A DNA stretch of 64,000 nt from Conchocele bisecta (GCA_029237695.1 JAQRGA010000042.1:992001-1056000), one strand, 5' to 3'. Positions 28,087 through 38,312 are shown, numbered from the stretch's first letter. The notes: generated by a model from the sequence alone, not told the origin. Numbers and translations: made by a program.

Positions 28087-29806
28087 ATTCCTTTAGTTTA
28101 CTATCTATTGAACTTTCATATTGTAAAAATTCATCCGATTTAAGTTTTACATAATTCCAGTCAATAAACATTTGCCTAAGTTCAGCAAAGAACTTTCTTG
28201 CTTGTTTATTGTCATCCAGTTTGTATGAAGAATCAATGATAGTAATTACTTTATCAAAGATGTGTATCTGTCTTTCTTCACTAGTTGCTCCATCTACTTC
28301 ATCAAAAGTATTTTGCTGTAAATATACAGAATCGATGAATTCACTTTTTAGATATGTGATAAAATCTCCGATACTTGTGCCTTCCTCACCGACGACACTC
28401 ATCATTTGGCTGACTTCATTACCGTGTCTTAATGTGTTTCTAGCTTTAGTTATTTTATCATTATCTATAATGCTTTTGTAGTGGCTCCAGCTGTCTAAAG
28501 GATGTATAGATGGATATCTTCTTGCATCAGCTCTTTCTTTTGACAACCCCAGAAAAGCTCCTACCACTTTTAATGTAGCTTGGGTCACAGGCTCTTCAAA
28601 GTTACCACCGGCAGGACTTACTGCTCCGCCAATTGTTATTGAGCCGCGTTCTCCATTATTTAATTCCACGAGACCAGCACGTTCATAAAAACTTGCTATC
28701 AATGATTCTAAATAGGCTGGGAAGCCTTCTTCGCCCGGTATTTCTTCTAATCGCCCAGACATCTCTCTGAGAGCCTGTGCCCATCTTGATGTTGAGTCTG
28801 CTAAAAGTAATACATTTAACCCCATCTGACGGTAATATTCAGCAAGAGTTACTGCTGTATAAACAGATGCTTCTCTTGCTGCTACAGGCATAGAACTCGT
28901 ATTGCAGATAATGATAGATCTTTCAATTAAAGTACGCTTTGTTTTGGGATCCTCTAAATGAGGGAACTCTCTTAATATTTCAACTACTTCTCCAGCACGT
29001 TCTCCGCAGGCTGCAATAATAACAATATCAGTTTCAGCATGTTGGCTTATTGCATGTTGTAAAACAGTCTTTCCAGCACCAAATGGACCAGGTGTACAAA
29101 ATGTTCCTCCAATGGCAACAGGGAAAAATGTATCAATTATTCTTTGTTGTGTTATCAGCGTTTTTTCAGGCAGTACTTTCTCTTTATAACATGTAATCGG
29201 CATTTTGACGGGCCACTTTTGAAGCATGGATAAATCCATGGATTCTTCACACTCATTTATTATTGTAGCAATAGTTTCTACTATTGTATATTTACTTTTT
29301 TTGCAAATTGATTTGAGCCGCCATGTCCCCTTAAGTCCAAATGGTGCGGATATATAATGGGTATAAATACCTTCCGGTACATGACCTAAGTGATCTCCTG
29401 CTGTTATCTTATCTCCAATTTTTACAGAGGGAGTAAAATCCCATAGTTTTTCTTCATTTAAAGCTGGAAGATATACACCTCTTTCCAGGAAAAAACCTGA
29501 TTTAGCTGCCAGTTTATCGAGAGGGTTTTGTAAACCGTCGTAAACCATAGTCAGAAGTCCGGGACCTAAGTCGACACTTAAGAGCTCATCTGTAAACTCT
29601 ATAATATCGTTAATTTTTAATCCGTTAGTTGATTCAAATACTTGAAGATCTGCACTGTCGCCTCTGACTCGGATAACCTCACATTTGAGTTTTATATTTC
29701 CAGTAATTGCATAGCCTACTTCATTTTGTGTTACAGAAGTATCAAATTTAACGGTAATCATATTCCCGTTTATTCCAATAATATGACCTTGGTTGTCATC
29801 AAGCAT
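28073..29806 (-). CDS. atpA: V-type ATPase catalytic subunit A
   Basis: The 577-residue protein has Walker [12 protein letters not shown] near residue 237, the A-type non-homologous region about 110-200, and [28 protein letters not shown], the catalytic-subunit signature. It hydrolyses or makes ATP in the A3B3 head. A good ribosome site (GGAGAG) precedes ATG. It is preceded by the DUF2764 gene and overlaps atpB. Confidence 0.96.
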   Translation of the reverse strand: MLDDNQGHIIGINGNMITVKFDTSVTQNEVGYAITGNIKLKCEVIRVRGDSADLQVFESTNGLKINDIIEFTDELLSVDLGPGLLTMVYDGLQNPLDKLAAKSGFFLERGVYLPALNEEKLWDFTPSVKIGDKITAGDHLGHVPEGIYTHYISAPFGLKGTWRLKSICKKSKYTIVETIATIINECEESMDLSMLQKWPVKMPITCYKEKVLPEKTLITQQRIIDTFFPVAIGGTFCTPGPFGAGKTVLQHAISQHAETDIVIIAACGERAGEVVEILREFPHLEDPKTKRTLIERSIIICNTSSMPVAAREASVYTAVTLAEYYRQMGLNVLLLADSTSRWAQALREMSGRLEEIPGEEGFPAYLESLIASFYERAGLVELNNGERGSITIGGAVSPAGGNFEEPVTQATLKVVGAFLGLSKERADARRYPSIHPLDSWSHYKSIIDNDKITKARNTLRHGNEVSQMMSVVGEEGTSIGDFITYLKSEFIDSVYLQQNTFDEVDGATSEERQIHIFDKVITIIDSSYKLDDNKQARKFFAELRQMFIDWNYVKLKSDEFLQYESSIDSKLKEFVNA

Positions 29807-29830
29807 AATTGTTGCTCTCCTATGATTATC

Positions 29831-30391
29831 TTAAGAATAAATTATTTTATTTACTTGGTTGTTGTAAAGTAAGGATAGGATATTATCCAATTTTTTTTTC
29901 CCTTTATCTTCAGATCTTTTTATTCTTTTTTCGGATAGCATTAATCTAATCTTATAGATACATAGTTTGCCAAAATCAAATTGATGATTTGCTTCTATTG
30001 TATCAAGAGATCTCCATCTTAGTTTATCTATCACATCTTCTTTTTCTAAAGGATTGTCTGCAGAATAAGCTTCCTGTACCCCTTTATCTATTTCAGAAAA
30101 ATAATTTTTTTCATTTTTTAAAAAAAAAGTAGAATCTTTCTTAAAAACTAATGACCGTATTTTAACTATACTATTTCTTAAACAAGTTTCCCATTCGTAC
30201 CAGTTGTTTATTACTTTCGTCTTTATTAAAGAATCGTCATTTGGAATTAAACTCAAATTTGAAAGTTCACTCATCTGCTGTTCACTTATAAATGTTTTAC
30301 ACATATTTAGATATGTTTCAGTAGTAAATGGAAGTTTTTCTCCCAGAATGAGAAGAGGCAAACTACTGACTAGGTAGTATAGGGATGCCAT
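29831..30391 (-). CDS. V-type ATPase-linked DUF2764 protein (probable C-like subunit)
   Basis: The 186-residue protein begins MASLYYLVSSLPLL and has a middle segment DNPLEKEDVIDKLRWRSLD; this is the DUF2764 family, found only between subunits E and A in the V-ATPase operons of chlamydiae, spirochaetes, Bacteroidetes and relatives. No standard subunit C or F gene occurs in this operon, so it likely has the place of C (the link between rotor and shaft). Its ATG overlaps the atpE stop by one base (TAATG), so the two are coupled. Confidence 0.85.
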   Translation of the reverse strand: MASLYYLVSSLPLLILGEKLPFTTETYLNMCKTFISEQQMSELSNLSLIPNDDSLIKTKVINNWYEWETCLRNSIVKIRSLVFKKDSTFFLKNEKNYFSEIDKGVQEAYSADNPLEKEDVIDKLRWRSLDTIEANHQFDFGKLCIYKIRLMLSEKRIKRSEDKGKKKLDNILSLLYNNQVNKIIYS

Positions 30392-31002
30392 TAATCTTCT
30401 CCGTTTAATACATGAGTTAGGCGTGGTCCAACATAAGCTGATATTATATCTGTAATAGTATTATCTGAAAAATCAAAAAATACATTTTCGTCTTTAAATC
30501 CTATTTTTACTCCTGTGGTAAAATTATGTCCTGCTAGTATATGAGGTTTTTCTTTTAAATTTTCAAATAAATTTGTTCGTACTAATTTAGTCATTTCTTC
30601 AAGATCTTTGGTTGAAAATATTAATTCCATTGTGAGGTCTCTATTACTATCCTCAGAATAGGTAGTCACCATTTTCTTAATTATTTCATTCATTAATTTA
30701 GGCGTTAAAGCTTCTTTTGAAAGAGTATTTACACATAAATTTAGGCGTTCTCTAAGTTCTGTTTCTAATGAAATTAAAATATCTCTTGAAGCTTGTAATA
30801 TTGTAGCTCTAGATCTTTTTTCATCTTTTTTTGCTTCTTCTTTAGCTATTTTTATTAAGACTTCTGCTTCAGATTTTGCAGCCTTGAGAATGAACTGTGC
30901 TTCTTCTTTGGCTTTTTTTAATATTTCAACTTTTTCATCCTCTGTTTTCTCAATTCCTTCTTTATGTATGCGATCCAGTAAACCTTGAAGTTCTTGCGCC
31001 AT
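30391..31002 (-). CDS. atpE: V-type ATPase subunit E (peripheral stalk)
   Basis: This 203-residue first gene of the operon has a long charged coiled coil at residues about 5-100 (KEEAQFILKAAKSEAEVLI and similar) and a compact C-terminal domain with GVKIGFKDENVFFDFSDNTI near 165. This is the typical NtpE form. The ribosome site GAGGAGAG is strong. No G/H subunit gene precedes it; the upstream gap (31003-31247) is shared with the divergent Rrf2 gene and must hold both promoters. Confidence 0.9.
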   Translation of the reverse strand: MAQELQGLLDRIHKEGIEKTEDEKVEILKKAKEEAQFILKAAKSEAEVLIKIAKEEAKKDEKRSRATILQASRDILISLETELRERLNLCVNTLSKEALTPKLMNEIIKKMVTTYSEDSNRDLTMELIFSTKDLEEMTKLVRTNLFENLKEKPHILAGHNFTTGVKIGFKDENVFFDFSDNTITDIISAYVGPRLTHVLNGED

Positions 31003-31247
31003 TATTCTCTCCTCAAATAAAATACAAATATATTAAAATTGTGATTGTTAATTGACACTTTAATATTTTCTTGAATAAAACTCATTATTTCATATAAACT
31101 AAAATAGTGATAAGTATAATTCAAGCTAAAAGATTTATTTTATTGATAATATATTTATTCTATAACACTTTTAAAATAGTTGAAGTATTTCTTATATAAT
31201 GCTACCTTTCATGTGTCTATATTGTTTTTTAAAAGGAAGTTTATTAT

Positions 31248-31646
31248 ATGATCACAAGAGAAGCAGATTATGCTATTAGAGCTTTACTGTTTTTAATGAA
31301 CAGTGAAGATCAAAGTTCAATTATTACAACTCAGACTTTATCAGAAGAAATGGATATACCTTATCGATTTCTTAGAAAAATATTGAAAAAATTAAGGGAC
31401 AGCAATTTTATTGAAACCAAAAAAGGTAAAACGGGTGGAATAAAACTCAGCAGGAAGAAAAAACAAATTTCTGTTTTAGATATACTTCATTCCGTAGCAA
31501 GAAATTCTGTAGAGCTAAATTCATGTTTACCAAGAAATAATGGATGTAAAAGAAATAAATTTTGTAAATTGCATAAAAAGCTAGAAATTATTCAAAGTCA
31601 TATAGATTCGTATTTAAAGGATTTGACATTAGATGAATTAGTCTGA
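31248..31646 (+). CDS. Rrf2-family transcription regulator
   Basis: The 132-residue protein has the Rrf2 winged-helix start MITREADYAIRALLFL and the DNA-binding part DIPYRFLRKILKKLRDSNFI. Near residues 88-107 it has Cys88-type, Cys96 and Cys103-like cysteines in CLPRNNGCKRNKFCKLH, a spacing that could bind a [2Fe-2S] cluster as in IscR. It lies 60 bases before nifU/nifS, so it probably regulates Fe-S assembly by sensing cluster supply. A TATAAT lies at 31195-31200, about 45 bases before the start codon, a likely -10. Confidence 0.88.
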   Translation: MITREADYAIRALLFLMNSEDQSSIITTQTLSEEMDIPYRFLRKILKKLRDSNFIETKKGKTGGIKLSRKKKQISVLDILHSVARNSVELNSCLPRNNGCKRNKFCKLHKKLEIIQSHIDSYLKDLTLDELV

Positions 31647-31706
31647 TTGGTGAAATTACAGACCTAACTGAATATAAAATATAAATATTGAAGGATATAA
31701 AATATT

Positions 31707-32561
31707 ATGTGGAATTATACAGATAAAGTTATGGAACATTTTTTGAATCCCAAAAATGTTGGTGAAGTTAAAGATCCTGACGGCGAAGCTACTGTTGGAA
31801 ACATTAGCTGCGGTGATGCTCTTAAATTATCTTTTAAATTAGATAATGAAGGTAAAATAGCAGATGTAAAATTCAAAACATTTGGTTGCGGAAGTGCAAT
31901 AGCATCTTCCTCTATCTTAACTGAAATGATTAAGGGTATGACAATAGAAGATGCAACTAAATTGACAAATCAGGACATAGTGGATGAACTTGGCGGTTTA
32001 CCTGACGCAAAAATACACTGTTCGGTAATGGGAATGGAAGCTCTTCAGGCAGCTATTGCTAATTTTCATGGTGAAGAATACGAAGAACCTGACGAAACGG
32101 ATCATATGGGAAGAGTAGTATGCCACTGCTTTGGTGTTACAGATGCTAAAATTAGAAAAATGGCAAAAGAGAATGAACTGAAAACTTTAGCAGATGTTAC
32201 TCATTATTGTAAAGCCGGTGGTGCATGCGGCAGATGCCATGAAGAGATAAAAGAAATATTAGACGGTATCTGGCAGGCAGATATATCTAGTAAAGTAAAA
32301 AATAGAAAAGAAGAAGCGCCACTGACATTTGCACAGAAAGTGATTAAGGTGCAGACTGTTATTGACTCTGATATTAGACCTATGCTTGAACAGGATGGTG
32401 GAAGTATTGAATTTGTCGATTTAAAAGATAATACTGTTATTGTTAGACTGAGAGGTCGTTGTGCAATGTGTCCAAGTTCAGGAGTAACTTTGAGAAATAC
32501 AGTGGAAAGCAAACTGAAAGAGTTTGTTGATCCTGAACTTAAAGTTGAAGAAGTTAAATAA
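31707..32561 (+). CDS. nifU: NifU Fe-S cluster scaffold
   Basis: The 284-residue protein has all three NifU parts. The IscU-type domain has Cys35, Cys61 and Cys105. The [2Fe-2S] ferredoxin-like central region has cysteines 139, 141, 174 and 177. The C-terminal Nfu domain has CAMC near residue 253. The substrate-assembly partner is the cysteine desulfurase just downstream. The standalone pair with an Rrf2 regulator points to a main NIF-type Fe-S assembly route, usual in anaerobes such as Helicobacter and Entamoeba-like systems, and not to nitrogen fixation (no nif genes nearby). Confidence 0.94.
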   Translation: MWNYTDKVMEHFLNPKNVGEVKDPDGEATVGNISCGDALKLSFKLDNEGKIADVKFKTFGCGSAIASSSILTEMIKGMTIEDATKLTNQDIVDELGGLPDAKIHCSVMGMEALQAAIANFHGEEYEEPDETDHMGRVVCHCFGVTDAKIRKMAKENELKTLADVTHYCKAGGACGRCHEEIKEILDGIWQADISSKVKNRKEEAPLTFAQKVIKVQTVIDSDIRPMLEQDGGSIEFVDLKDNTVIVRLRGRCAMCPSSGVTLRNTVESKLKEFVDPELKVEEVK

Positions 32562-32606
32562 AAAAAAAGAGAATAAATACAGATGTATTTGAGAGAAGGT
32601 ATTAAA

Positions 32607-33776
32607 ATGGAAAAAAAAGTTATTTATGTAGATAATAATGCAACAACGGCAATTGATCCTGAAGTCTTTAAAGCTATGACACCTTTTTTAACTGACTTCT
32701 ATGGTAATCCTTCAAGTATTCATAGATTTGGAGGTCAGATTGCTAAGCATATTGAAAATGCAAGAGCAGAGGTTGCTTCTTTGTTAGGTGCAGATTCAGA
32801 AGAGATTATTTTTACAAGTTCTGGTACGGAAAGTGACAGTGCTGCTATTTACAGTGCTTTGAATAATTGTCCTACAAGAAAAAAAGTAGTTGTGAGTAAA
32901 GTAGAGCATCCTGCAGTTTTAAATTTAGGAAAACATCTAAGACAGATGGGATATATAGTTACAGAGATACCTGTAGATAAAAAAGGTAGAGTTGACTTAG
33001 AAGTTGTAGATGAAATCATTGATACAGATACAGCTATTGTTTCTATTATGTGGGCAAATAATGAAACAGGTAATATTTTTCCAGTTGAAAAAATTGCAGA
33101 AATAGCTAATAAAAAAGGTGCTATATTTCATACAGATGCAGTACAGGCGGCTGGTAAAATTCCTATAAATCTCAAAAAAACCAAAATAGATATGCTTTCT
33201 CTTTCTGGGCACAAACTGCATGCTCCTAAAGGTGTTGGTATTTTGTATGTCAAGAGAGGTGTTCGTTTTAAACCTTTTATTGTTGGTGGTCATCAAGAAT
33301 CAGGAAGACGTGCAGGAACTGAAAATGTTGCCAGTATTGTAGCATTTGGCAAAGCCTGTGAACTTGCTGGAAAATATATGGATTATGAGAACAAAGAAGT
33401 TAAAGAATTAAGAGATTACCTTGAACAGGGTATTATGAATAAGATTCCTAAGTGTAGAGTTAATGGAGATATAGAGAACAGAGTTCCAAATACTACTAAC
33501 ATTGCATTTGATTATATTGAGGGCGAAGCAATATTACTACTTTTGGACAGAGCAGGTATTGCAGGGTCAAGCGGTAGTGCCTGTACGACAGGAAGTCTTG
33601 AACCTTCACATGTCTTGAGAGCTATGGGAGTTCCATATACTTCAGCTCACGGTTCTTTAAGATTAAGCTTATCGAGATTTAATACTAAAGATGAAATGGA
33701 TTATATAATTAAAACATTAATTCCCATCATTAAAAGATTAAGAGAAATTTCTCCCTATTGGGAAGAAAACAAATAA
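32607..33776 (+). CDS. nifS: cysteine desulfurase NifS
   Basis: I place the start at 32607, where GAAGG lies eight bases before ATG; an in-frame ATG at 32583 has no such site. The product has 389 residues with YVDNNATTAIDPEV at the start, the PLP lysine in LSLSGHKLHAPKG near residue 200 and the catalytic Cys in SSGSACTTGSLEPSHVL near 325. It supplies sulfur to NifU. It ends 92 bases before ribBA. Confidence 0.95.
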   Translation: MEKKVIYVDNNATTAIDPEVFKAMTPFLTDFYGNPSSIHRFGGQIAKHIENARAEVASLLGADSEEIIFTSSGTESDSAAIYSALNNCPTRKKVVVSKVEHPAVLNLGKHLRQMGYIVTEIPVDKKGRVDLEVVDEIIDTDTAIVSIMWANNETGNIFPVEKIAEIANKKGAIFHTDAVQAAGKIPINLKKTKIDMLSLSGHKLHAPKGVGILYVKRGVRFKPFIVGGHQESGRRAGTENVASIVAFGKACELAGKYMDYENKEVKELRDYLEQGIMNKIPKCRVNGDIENRVPNTTNIAFDYIEGEAILLLLDRAGIAGSSGSACTTGSLEPSHVLRAMGVPYTSAHGSLRLSLSRFNTKDEMDYIIKTLIPIIKRLREISPYWEENK

Positions 33777-33871
33777 TTTAAATTTTTGAAGTCTTGCTAT
33801 TCTACTTTTAGTATGCAGGGCTTTAAAATTAAAAACTTAATATTTGAAACTGTTTTAAATAGGGTACAGTG

Positions 33872-35074
33872 ATGTCTGAAAATTTTGATAGTATATCATC
33901 TGTTATAGAAGATTTAAAAAATGGAAAGATGGTGATTATAACAGATGATAAAAATAGAGAAAATGAAGGAGACCTTGTAGCTCTTGCTTCAAAAATAACA
34001 CCAGCAGTAATCAATTTTATGGCTACTTTTGGAAAAGGACTTATCTGTGTTCCAATAACTTCAGACAGAGCTGAAGTACTTGGATTAAAAAAAATGGTTC
34101 CATATGGTGAAAAAGATAAATATAAAACAGCATTTACAGTTAGTGTTGACGCAAAAGATGATACAACTACCGGAATTTCAGCATTTGATAGATCTATGAC
34201 AATTAAAAAACTTGTAGATCCATTGGCAACAGGAGAAGATTTTCTTCTTCCCGGTCATATTTTTCCTCTCATAGCCAAGGCAGGAGGTGTACTTCAAAGA
34301 GCTGGACATACTGAAGCTGCTGTAGATCTTGCAAAACTCTCAGATACTTATCCTGCTGGTGTTATATGTGAAATTATGAATGAAGATGGCAATATGGCTA
34401 GAATGGATGATCTTATAGCTTTTAAAAAAAAATATAATTTAAAGCTTTGCACTATCGATGATTTGATCGTTTACAGAAGAAAAACTGAAAAACTTATAAA
34501 AAAACTTCATACAGTTAAACTTCCGACAAGATATGGAGATTTTGAACTTCATTTATATAAATCTACTATGGATAATTTAGAACATATGGCTTTGGTTTAT
34601 GGTGATGTGAGTAATGGAGATAATATTCTTACAAGAATCCATAGTGAATGTTTTACTGGTGATGTTTTCCATTCTTCCAGATGTGATTGCGGGGATCAGC
34701 TTGAAGCATCTATGAAAATGATACCCAAAAATGGGAAAGGAGTTATCGTTTATATGCGTCAGGAGGGTAGGGGGATTGGACTTGCTAATAAACTACACGC
34801 TTATAAGTTACAGGACGAAGGTGCCGACACAGTTGAAGCTAATGAAAAACTTGGTTTTCCTGCAGATTTAAGAGAATATGGTATAGGTGCACAAATCTTA
34901 CTGGATTTGAACATAAAAAGTGTAAGGCTTCTTACTAATAATCCTAAAAAAATTATTGGTATTTCAGGTTATGGTATAGAAATTAAAGATAGAGTTCCGA
35001 TCATTATGGTACCACATACTCATAATGAATTTTACCTGAAAACTAAAAAAGAAAAAATGGGACACATGATTTAA
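33872..35074 (+). CDS. ribBA: RibBA, bifunctional riboflavin-synthesis enzyme
   Basis: The 400-residue protein has an N-terminal 3,4-dihydroxy-2-butanone-4-phosphate synthase domain ([15 protein letters not shown] near residue 27, [11 protein letters not shown] near 148) and a C-terminal GTP cyclohydrolase II domain ([20 protein letters not shown] in two blocks near 260 with zinc cysteines, [13 protein letters not shown] near 305, LLTNNPKKI near 355). No other rib gene is present here, and the 92-base leader is too short to hold an FMN riboswitch, so control must be elsewhere. ATG at 33872 is preferred over the adjoining GTG at 33869. Confidence 0.95.
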   Translation: MSENFDSISSVIEDLKNGKMVIITDDKNRENEGDLVALASKITPAVINFMATFGKGLICVPITSDRAEVLGLKKMVPYGEKDKYKTAFTVSVDAKDDTTTGISAFDRSMTIKKLVDPLATGEDFLLPGHIFPLIAKAGGVLQRAGHTEAAVDLAKLSDTYPAGVICEIMNEDGNMARMDDLIAFKKKYNLKLCTIDDLIVYRRKTEKLIKKLHTVKLPTRYGDFELHLYKSTMDNLEHMALVYGDVSNGDNILTRIHSECFTGDVFHSSRCDCGDQLEASMKMIPKNGKGVIVYMRQEGRGIGLANKLHAYKLQDEGADTVEANEKLGFPADLREYGIGAQILLDLNIKSVRLLTNNPKKIIGISGYGIEIKDRVPIIMVPHTHNEFYLKTKKEKMGHMI

Positions 35075-35104
35075 AATAATTGAATAATTTGAAATTATAT
35101 AATT

Positions 35105-35389
35105 TTGATAGATGATGCTAGACTTTTTTTAGCACCACCACCTTATCCTCACAAAATAGAGAATTGGCCATCATTAGTCAATATATTACAAATATTACCA
35201 CCAAATTGGGACTTGATAGAATTTGAAGATGTTATATATCTATTTTCAAAAAAAATAAAAATCAAATTTAGAATTTTTATTCAAAAACTTACTACGAAAA
35301 GATGGGAAAAATATAGCAAAGATATCAAATCAAATTTAATTATTAGATTAAAGATTGCTATTAAGAGATTATTAAGAAGAAAAATATAA
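35105..35389 (+). pseudogene. 5'-truncated methyltransferase-like fragment of a glycan locus
   Basis: The 94-residue frame opens with a TTG and reads IDDARLFLAPPPYPHKI, LVNILQILPPNWDLIEFEDVI and a basic C-terminus. IDDARLFL..PP normally lies in the second half of FkbM-linked or related methyltransferase-like proteins in surface-glycan loci, so the 5' half is gone. No ribosome site is seen. Confidence 0.5.
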
Positions 35390-35459
35390 GAATGGATAAC
35401 GAATATGATACTAATAGTGGTTTTGGAACAGGATTATATATGTTTAAAAAGGAGATATA

Positions 35460-35753
35460 ATGTTTACTAAAATATCATATATAAAAAGAAAATTTAGAGG
35501 GTTGGTTCTAAAAATATTTAATTGTATTGAGAATAATGAAAATTGTAATTTTGAAACAAATGGAGAAAAAGTTTTTATTGATAAGTTATTTCATAAATTA
35601 AGAACAAAAAGTAAGATGGTCAAAGTGGTATTTGATATAGGAGCAAATGTTGGAGATTATTCCCAAATGGTTGTTGATAAATCAGATATCATAGATATGA
35701 ATAATTTTAATTATGCAAATTATGTAGCCATTTCAAATAAGAGATTAAAATAA
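35460..35753 (+). pseudogene. FkbM-family methyltransferase, internally deleted
   Basis: The gene has a good ribosome site (AAGGAGATATA) and encodes 97 residues. The SAM-binding motif VVFDIGANVGDYSQM lies near residue 55-70 as expected for FkbM methyltransferases, but the chain then jumps to FNYANYVAISNKRLK, which is how FkbM proteins end. About 150 central residues are missing, so it cannot be active. The frame is kept, which suggests a clean deletion. Confidence 0.6.
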
Positions 35754-35756
35754 AAG

Positions 35757-36620
35757 AAATTTTTTTTCGCAGAAGGACGACTTGAAAATCAAATTTTTCA
35801 ATATCTTTTTTTAAAAACTATTCAAAAAAATAATGAAAAATTAATTGTTTCAGGTTTTGAAGAGTTGAATGAAGTTTTTGAGATAGACGATGTAGTAAAT
35901 TTAAATAAGGAATCTAGATTGAGTAAGATTTTTTTATTTAGGATTGTTAAGCCTATCCTTATTTTTTTGAGTGATAAAAAAATAATATCTTCCGTCTCTG
36001 TACAGCATGAAAAAGTTTTTAATAAATATCGTAGAGAATTAACAAATTTTAATGAAGCTATTGGTATTATTAAAAATATTATTTTTGTAAAGGTTGGATT
36101 TTTTCAAAGTGAGACTTTTTTTAATAAAAAAATAGCAAATGCTCTAAAAATAAAAAATATTTATGTTAAAAAAGCTTTTGAATCTTTAAAGCATATTCCC
36201 AATGATAGTTATAAAATTTTTATTCATATCAGAAGAGGTGATTATGGTGATTATAAAGTATTGGGAAAAAGTGCTTTATTGCCTATGAATTATTATAAGA
36301 ATCAAATAGATTGGTTTTTAGAAAATAGGAAGGATTGTTATTTTATATTTTTAAGTGATGAACCAGAGTTTATAAAAGAAGAGTTTAAATATTTAGAAAA
36401 TAAGCTGATTTCTATAGATAACGATTTTGGGACAGATTTGACTATTATGACACTTTGCAATAGTGCTATTCTTAGTCCTAGTAGTTTTGGATGGTGGGGT
36501 AGTTATTTTATGAAAGATAGGAAAGTTGTATTTGCACCTAAATATTGGTTAGGATTTAATTCTAAAGTGGAGTATCACGTAAAGGCTGTACCAGGTTTTT
36601 ACAAGGAGATAACAATATGA
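35757..36620 (+). pseudogene. GT11 fucosyltransferase-like gene without a start codon
   Basis: The frame is open from just after the stop at 35751-35753 and encodes about 287 residues with GT11 features: EGRLENQIFQYLF at the N-terminus, FIHIRRGDYGDY in the middle (around base 36220) and SPSSFGWWGSYF near base 36480. The family transfers fucose (alpha-1,2) to surface glycans. No ATG, GTG or TTG lies before the N-terminal motif; the first in-frame ATG (35865) would remove it. The start was probably lost next to the T8 run at 35760-35767, or a rare start codon is used. Confidence 0.6.
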
Positions 36621-36820
36621 GTTTATCACTAATAGTACTTTTTGTATATAATAGTCCATGGCATACAGGACAAACAGTTGAAGCATTACAAAAAAATGAG
36701 TTAGCAAGTTATAGTGAGCTTTTTATATATAGTGATGAAGTTAAAAATAAAGATGTACGAGAGAGTGTAGATGAAGTACGGAAGTATAAACCGGTAGGTA
36801 CAGACTGTTTCAGCATATAG
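36617..36820 (+). pseudogene. glycosyltransferase N-terminal fragment
   Basis: The frame starts with ATGA overlap to the GT11 gene. Its 67 residues (LIVLFVYNSPWHTGQTVEAL, then SELFIYSDE and SVDEVRKY) match the first part of a GT2/GNT-I-like glycosyltransferase of about 300 residues. It ends early in VGTDCFSI and a stop; the following 200 bases contain only scraps. This marks the broken right end of a glycan locus. Confidence 0.6.
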
Positions 36821-36955
36821 CAAGATTGTGCAAAGATTTAATATTCAATAAAATGAGTATTATCAAAGAAGATATAAGTCAAATATTCACTAAAACCGGA
36901 TTGGAAGTTTTTGTCAGTATTATTTATAAGCATCTGAAACGGGATTAAAAGTTAG

Positions 36956-36990
36956 AAAAGGATTCAAAGAGAATATGAAAATCCTTTTTT
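36956..36990. terminator. hairpin terminator between glycan remnants and the formyltransferase gene
   Basis: AAAAGGATT (36956-36964) and AATCCTTTT (36979-36987), with a 14-base loop and more T after it, form a rho-independent terminator for plus-strand transcription. It lies 71 bases past the end of the convergent formyltransferase gene and could serve both directions. Confidence 0.65.
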
Positions 36991-37060
36991 ATAAAGTATT
37001 GCCAAAATGAAATTATTTAACAGTTTCAGTAAGGTTGGTTACTTAATTTGAATGCATTCC

Positions 37061-37981
37061 TTAGTATACTTTTGTCCCAATGCTTAAATTTAATTTTTCA
37101 GCTAAATCAATGCCTGACATAACCTCACTATTATTAAGTTGAGCATTAAGAATTTCTAATCTGCCTTTTCCTGTAGAAATTTGCATGGGAGAAATGCTTA
37201 CTATAAGTCCAGGGAGTCCATCATCTCCTGTTTCAGCAATAATTTTACTGCTCCAAATTATTAATTTACCTAGAGATGATTCAGAATAAGCACCGGGAAA
37301 AGGGTCTGCGACAGCTCGAATCAAATTATGTATTTCAATTGTAGTTTTGCTCCAATCAATTATACCATCCTCCGGCTTTCTACCACTGAAGTATGATGCA
37401 TTTTCTTCATTTTGCATAGTAAAAATAGCTCTGCCATCTTTTAACAACGGCAGTGCTCTATTCAGTAATATGGTAGCAGCCTGTTCCATTTTGGGCTGAA
37501 GCGTTTTTGCTGTATCATCAATTAAAATAGCAAAACTTTCTTGGTCAATAATATATCCTCTATCTGCTTTTTTTACCATTTTATGCAGAGTTACTCCAGT
37601 TTCAGTTTCTCCAAAAAGTAGTGCCCAGTTTAGTGGACACCTACCTCTAAATTTAGGTAAAAGCGACCCATGTAGATTATAAGCATTGCCATGAACAATA
37701 TTTAATATTTTCTGTGAAATCATATTACGATAATAAAAAGAAAAGATAGCGTCAGGTTTAATTGATTTTAATATATCAATAAACTCATCTGTATTTGGAG
37801 ATTTTGGTGTATAAACTTTTATCCCTTTAGACTTAGCAAAATTTGCTACTGAATTAAAATAAATTTTTTCATCAGGATTATCTTCATGAGTAACCAAGGC
37901 TAATATTTTGATATCATTCTCTAATAATTTCTTAAATCCCAGTAAACCCAAAATATTGTATCCAAAAACTACAACATTCAT
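37061..37981 (-). CDS. ArnA-type formyltransferase (stand-alone)
   Basis: The 306-residue protein matches the N-terminal formyltransferase domain of ArnA: VVFGYNILGLLGF at the start, THEDNPDEKIYFNSVANF near residue 32, FSFYYRNMIS near 82, NLHGSLLPKFRGR near 102 with the catalytic Asn and His, and HKMVKKADRG near 132 with the Asp. It also has the C-terminal IIDWSKTTIEIHNLIRAVADPFPG region. It would formylate a UDP-4-amino sugar for lipid A or O-antigen decoration; the ArnA decarboxylase half is absent. Ribosome site AAGGA precedes ATG. Confidence 0.88.
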   Translation of the reverse strand: MNVVVFGYNILGLLGFKKLLENDIKILALVTHEDNPDEKIYFNSVANFAKSKGIKVYTPKSPNTDEFIDILKSIKPDAIFSFYYRNMISQKILNIVHGNAYNLHGSLLPKFRGRCPLNWALLFGETETGVTLHKMVKKADRGYIIDQESFAILIDDTAKTLQPKMEQAATILLNRALPLLKDGRAIFTMQNEENASYFSGRKPEDGIIDWSKTTIEIHNLIRAVADPFPGAYSESSLGKLIIWSSKIIAETGDDGLPGLIVSISPMQISTGKGRLEILNAQLNNSEVMSGIDLAEKLNLSIGTKVY

Positions 37982-38042
37982 AAAAAAATCCTTAGTTTAA
38001 TATTTATTTAAGAGCTGTATTAAATTATATTTTAACTGTTAA

Positions 38043-38312
38043 CTAAATATTTTTAAATTTATCCCATTTGCAAACATCAGTAAAACCATTTTTTTTAACA
38101 ACTTTATTCCAGATATTTTCACTTACTGAATTTTTGAGTCCAATTAATTTTTCGTGGGTATAACCTAAATTATTTTTTATTGACTTTAATTGTTTATCAT
38201 TTTTATCAATCATGCTGTTTCCATGCAATAAACTATTAATCATACAAAAACTTGATTGATATAATCCTAAGAGATCTTTTAAATCTCCCAATACTTCACT
38301 TTTTTTATCCAT
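38043..38312 (-). CDS. small hypothetical protein, helical
   Basis: The 89-residue protein begins at ATG 38312 with AGAGGA upstream (a TTG at 38315 is the alternative). It is charged and helical, with a possible coiled-coil stretch near 25-60, and it ends VCKWDKFKNI. I recognise no family. It lies 62 bases upstream of the formyltransferase on the same strand and may share its transcript. Confidence 0.5.
   Translation of the reverse strand: MDKKSEVLGDLKDLLGLYQSSFCMINSLLHGNSMIDKNDKQLKSIKNNLGYTHEKLIGLKNSVSENIWNKVVKKNGFTDVCKWDKFKNI

Noticed and set aside
33777..33871. FMN riboswitch ahead of ribBA
   Set aside because: The gap is only about 95 bases and shows none of the conserved RFN blocks; only a weak hairpin with GT pairs is visible.
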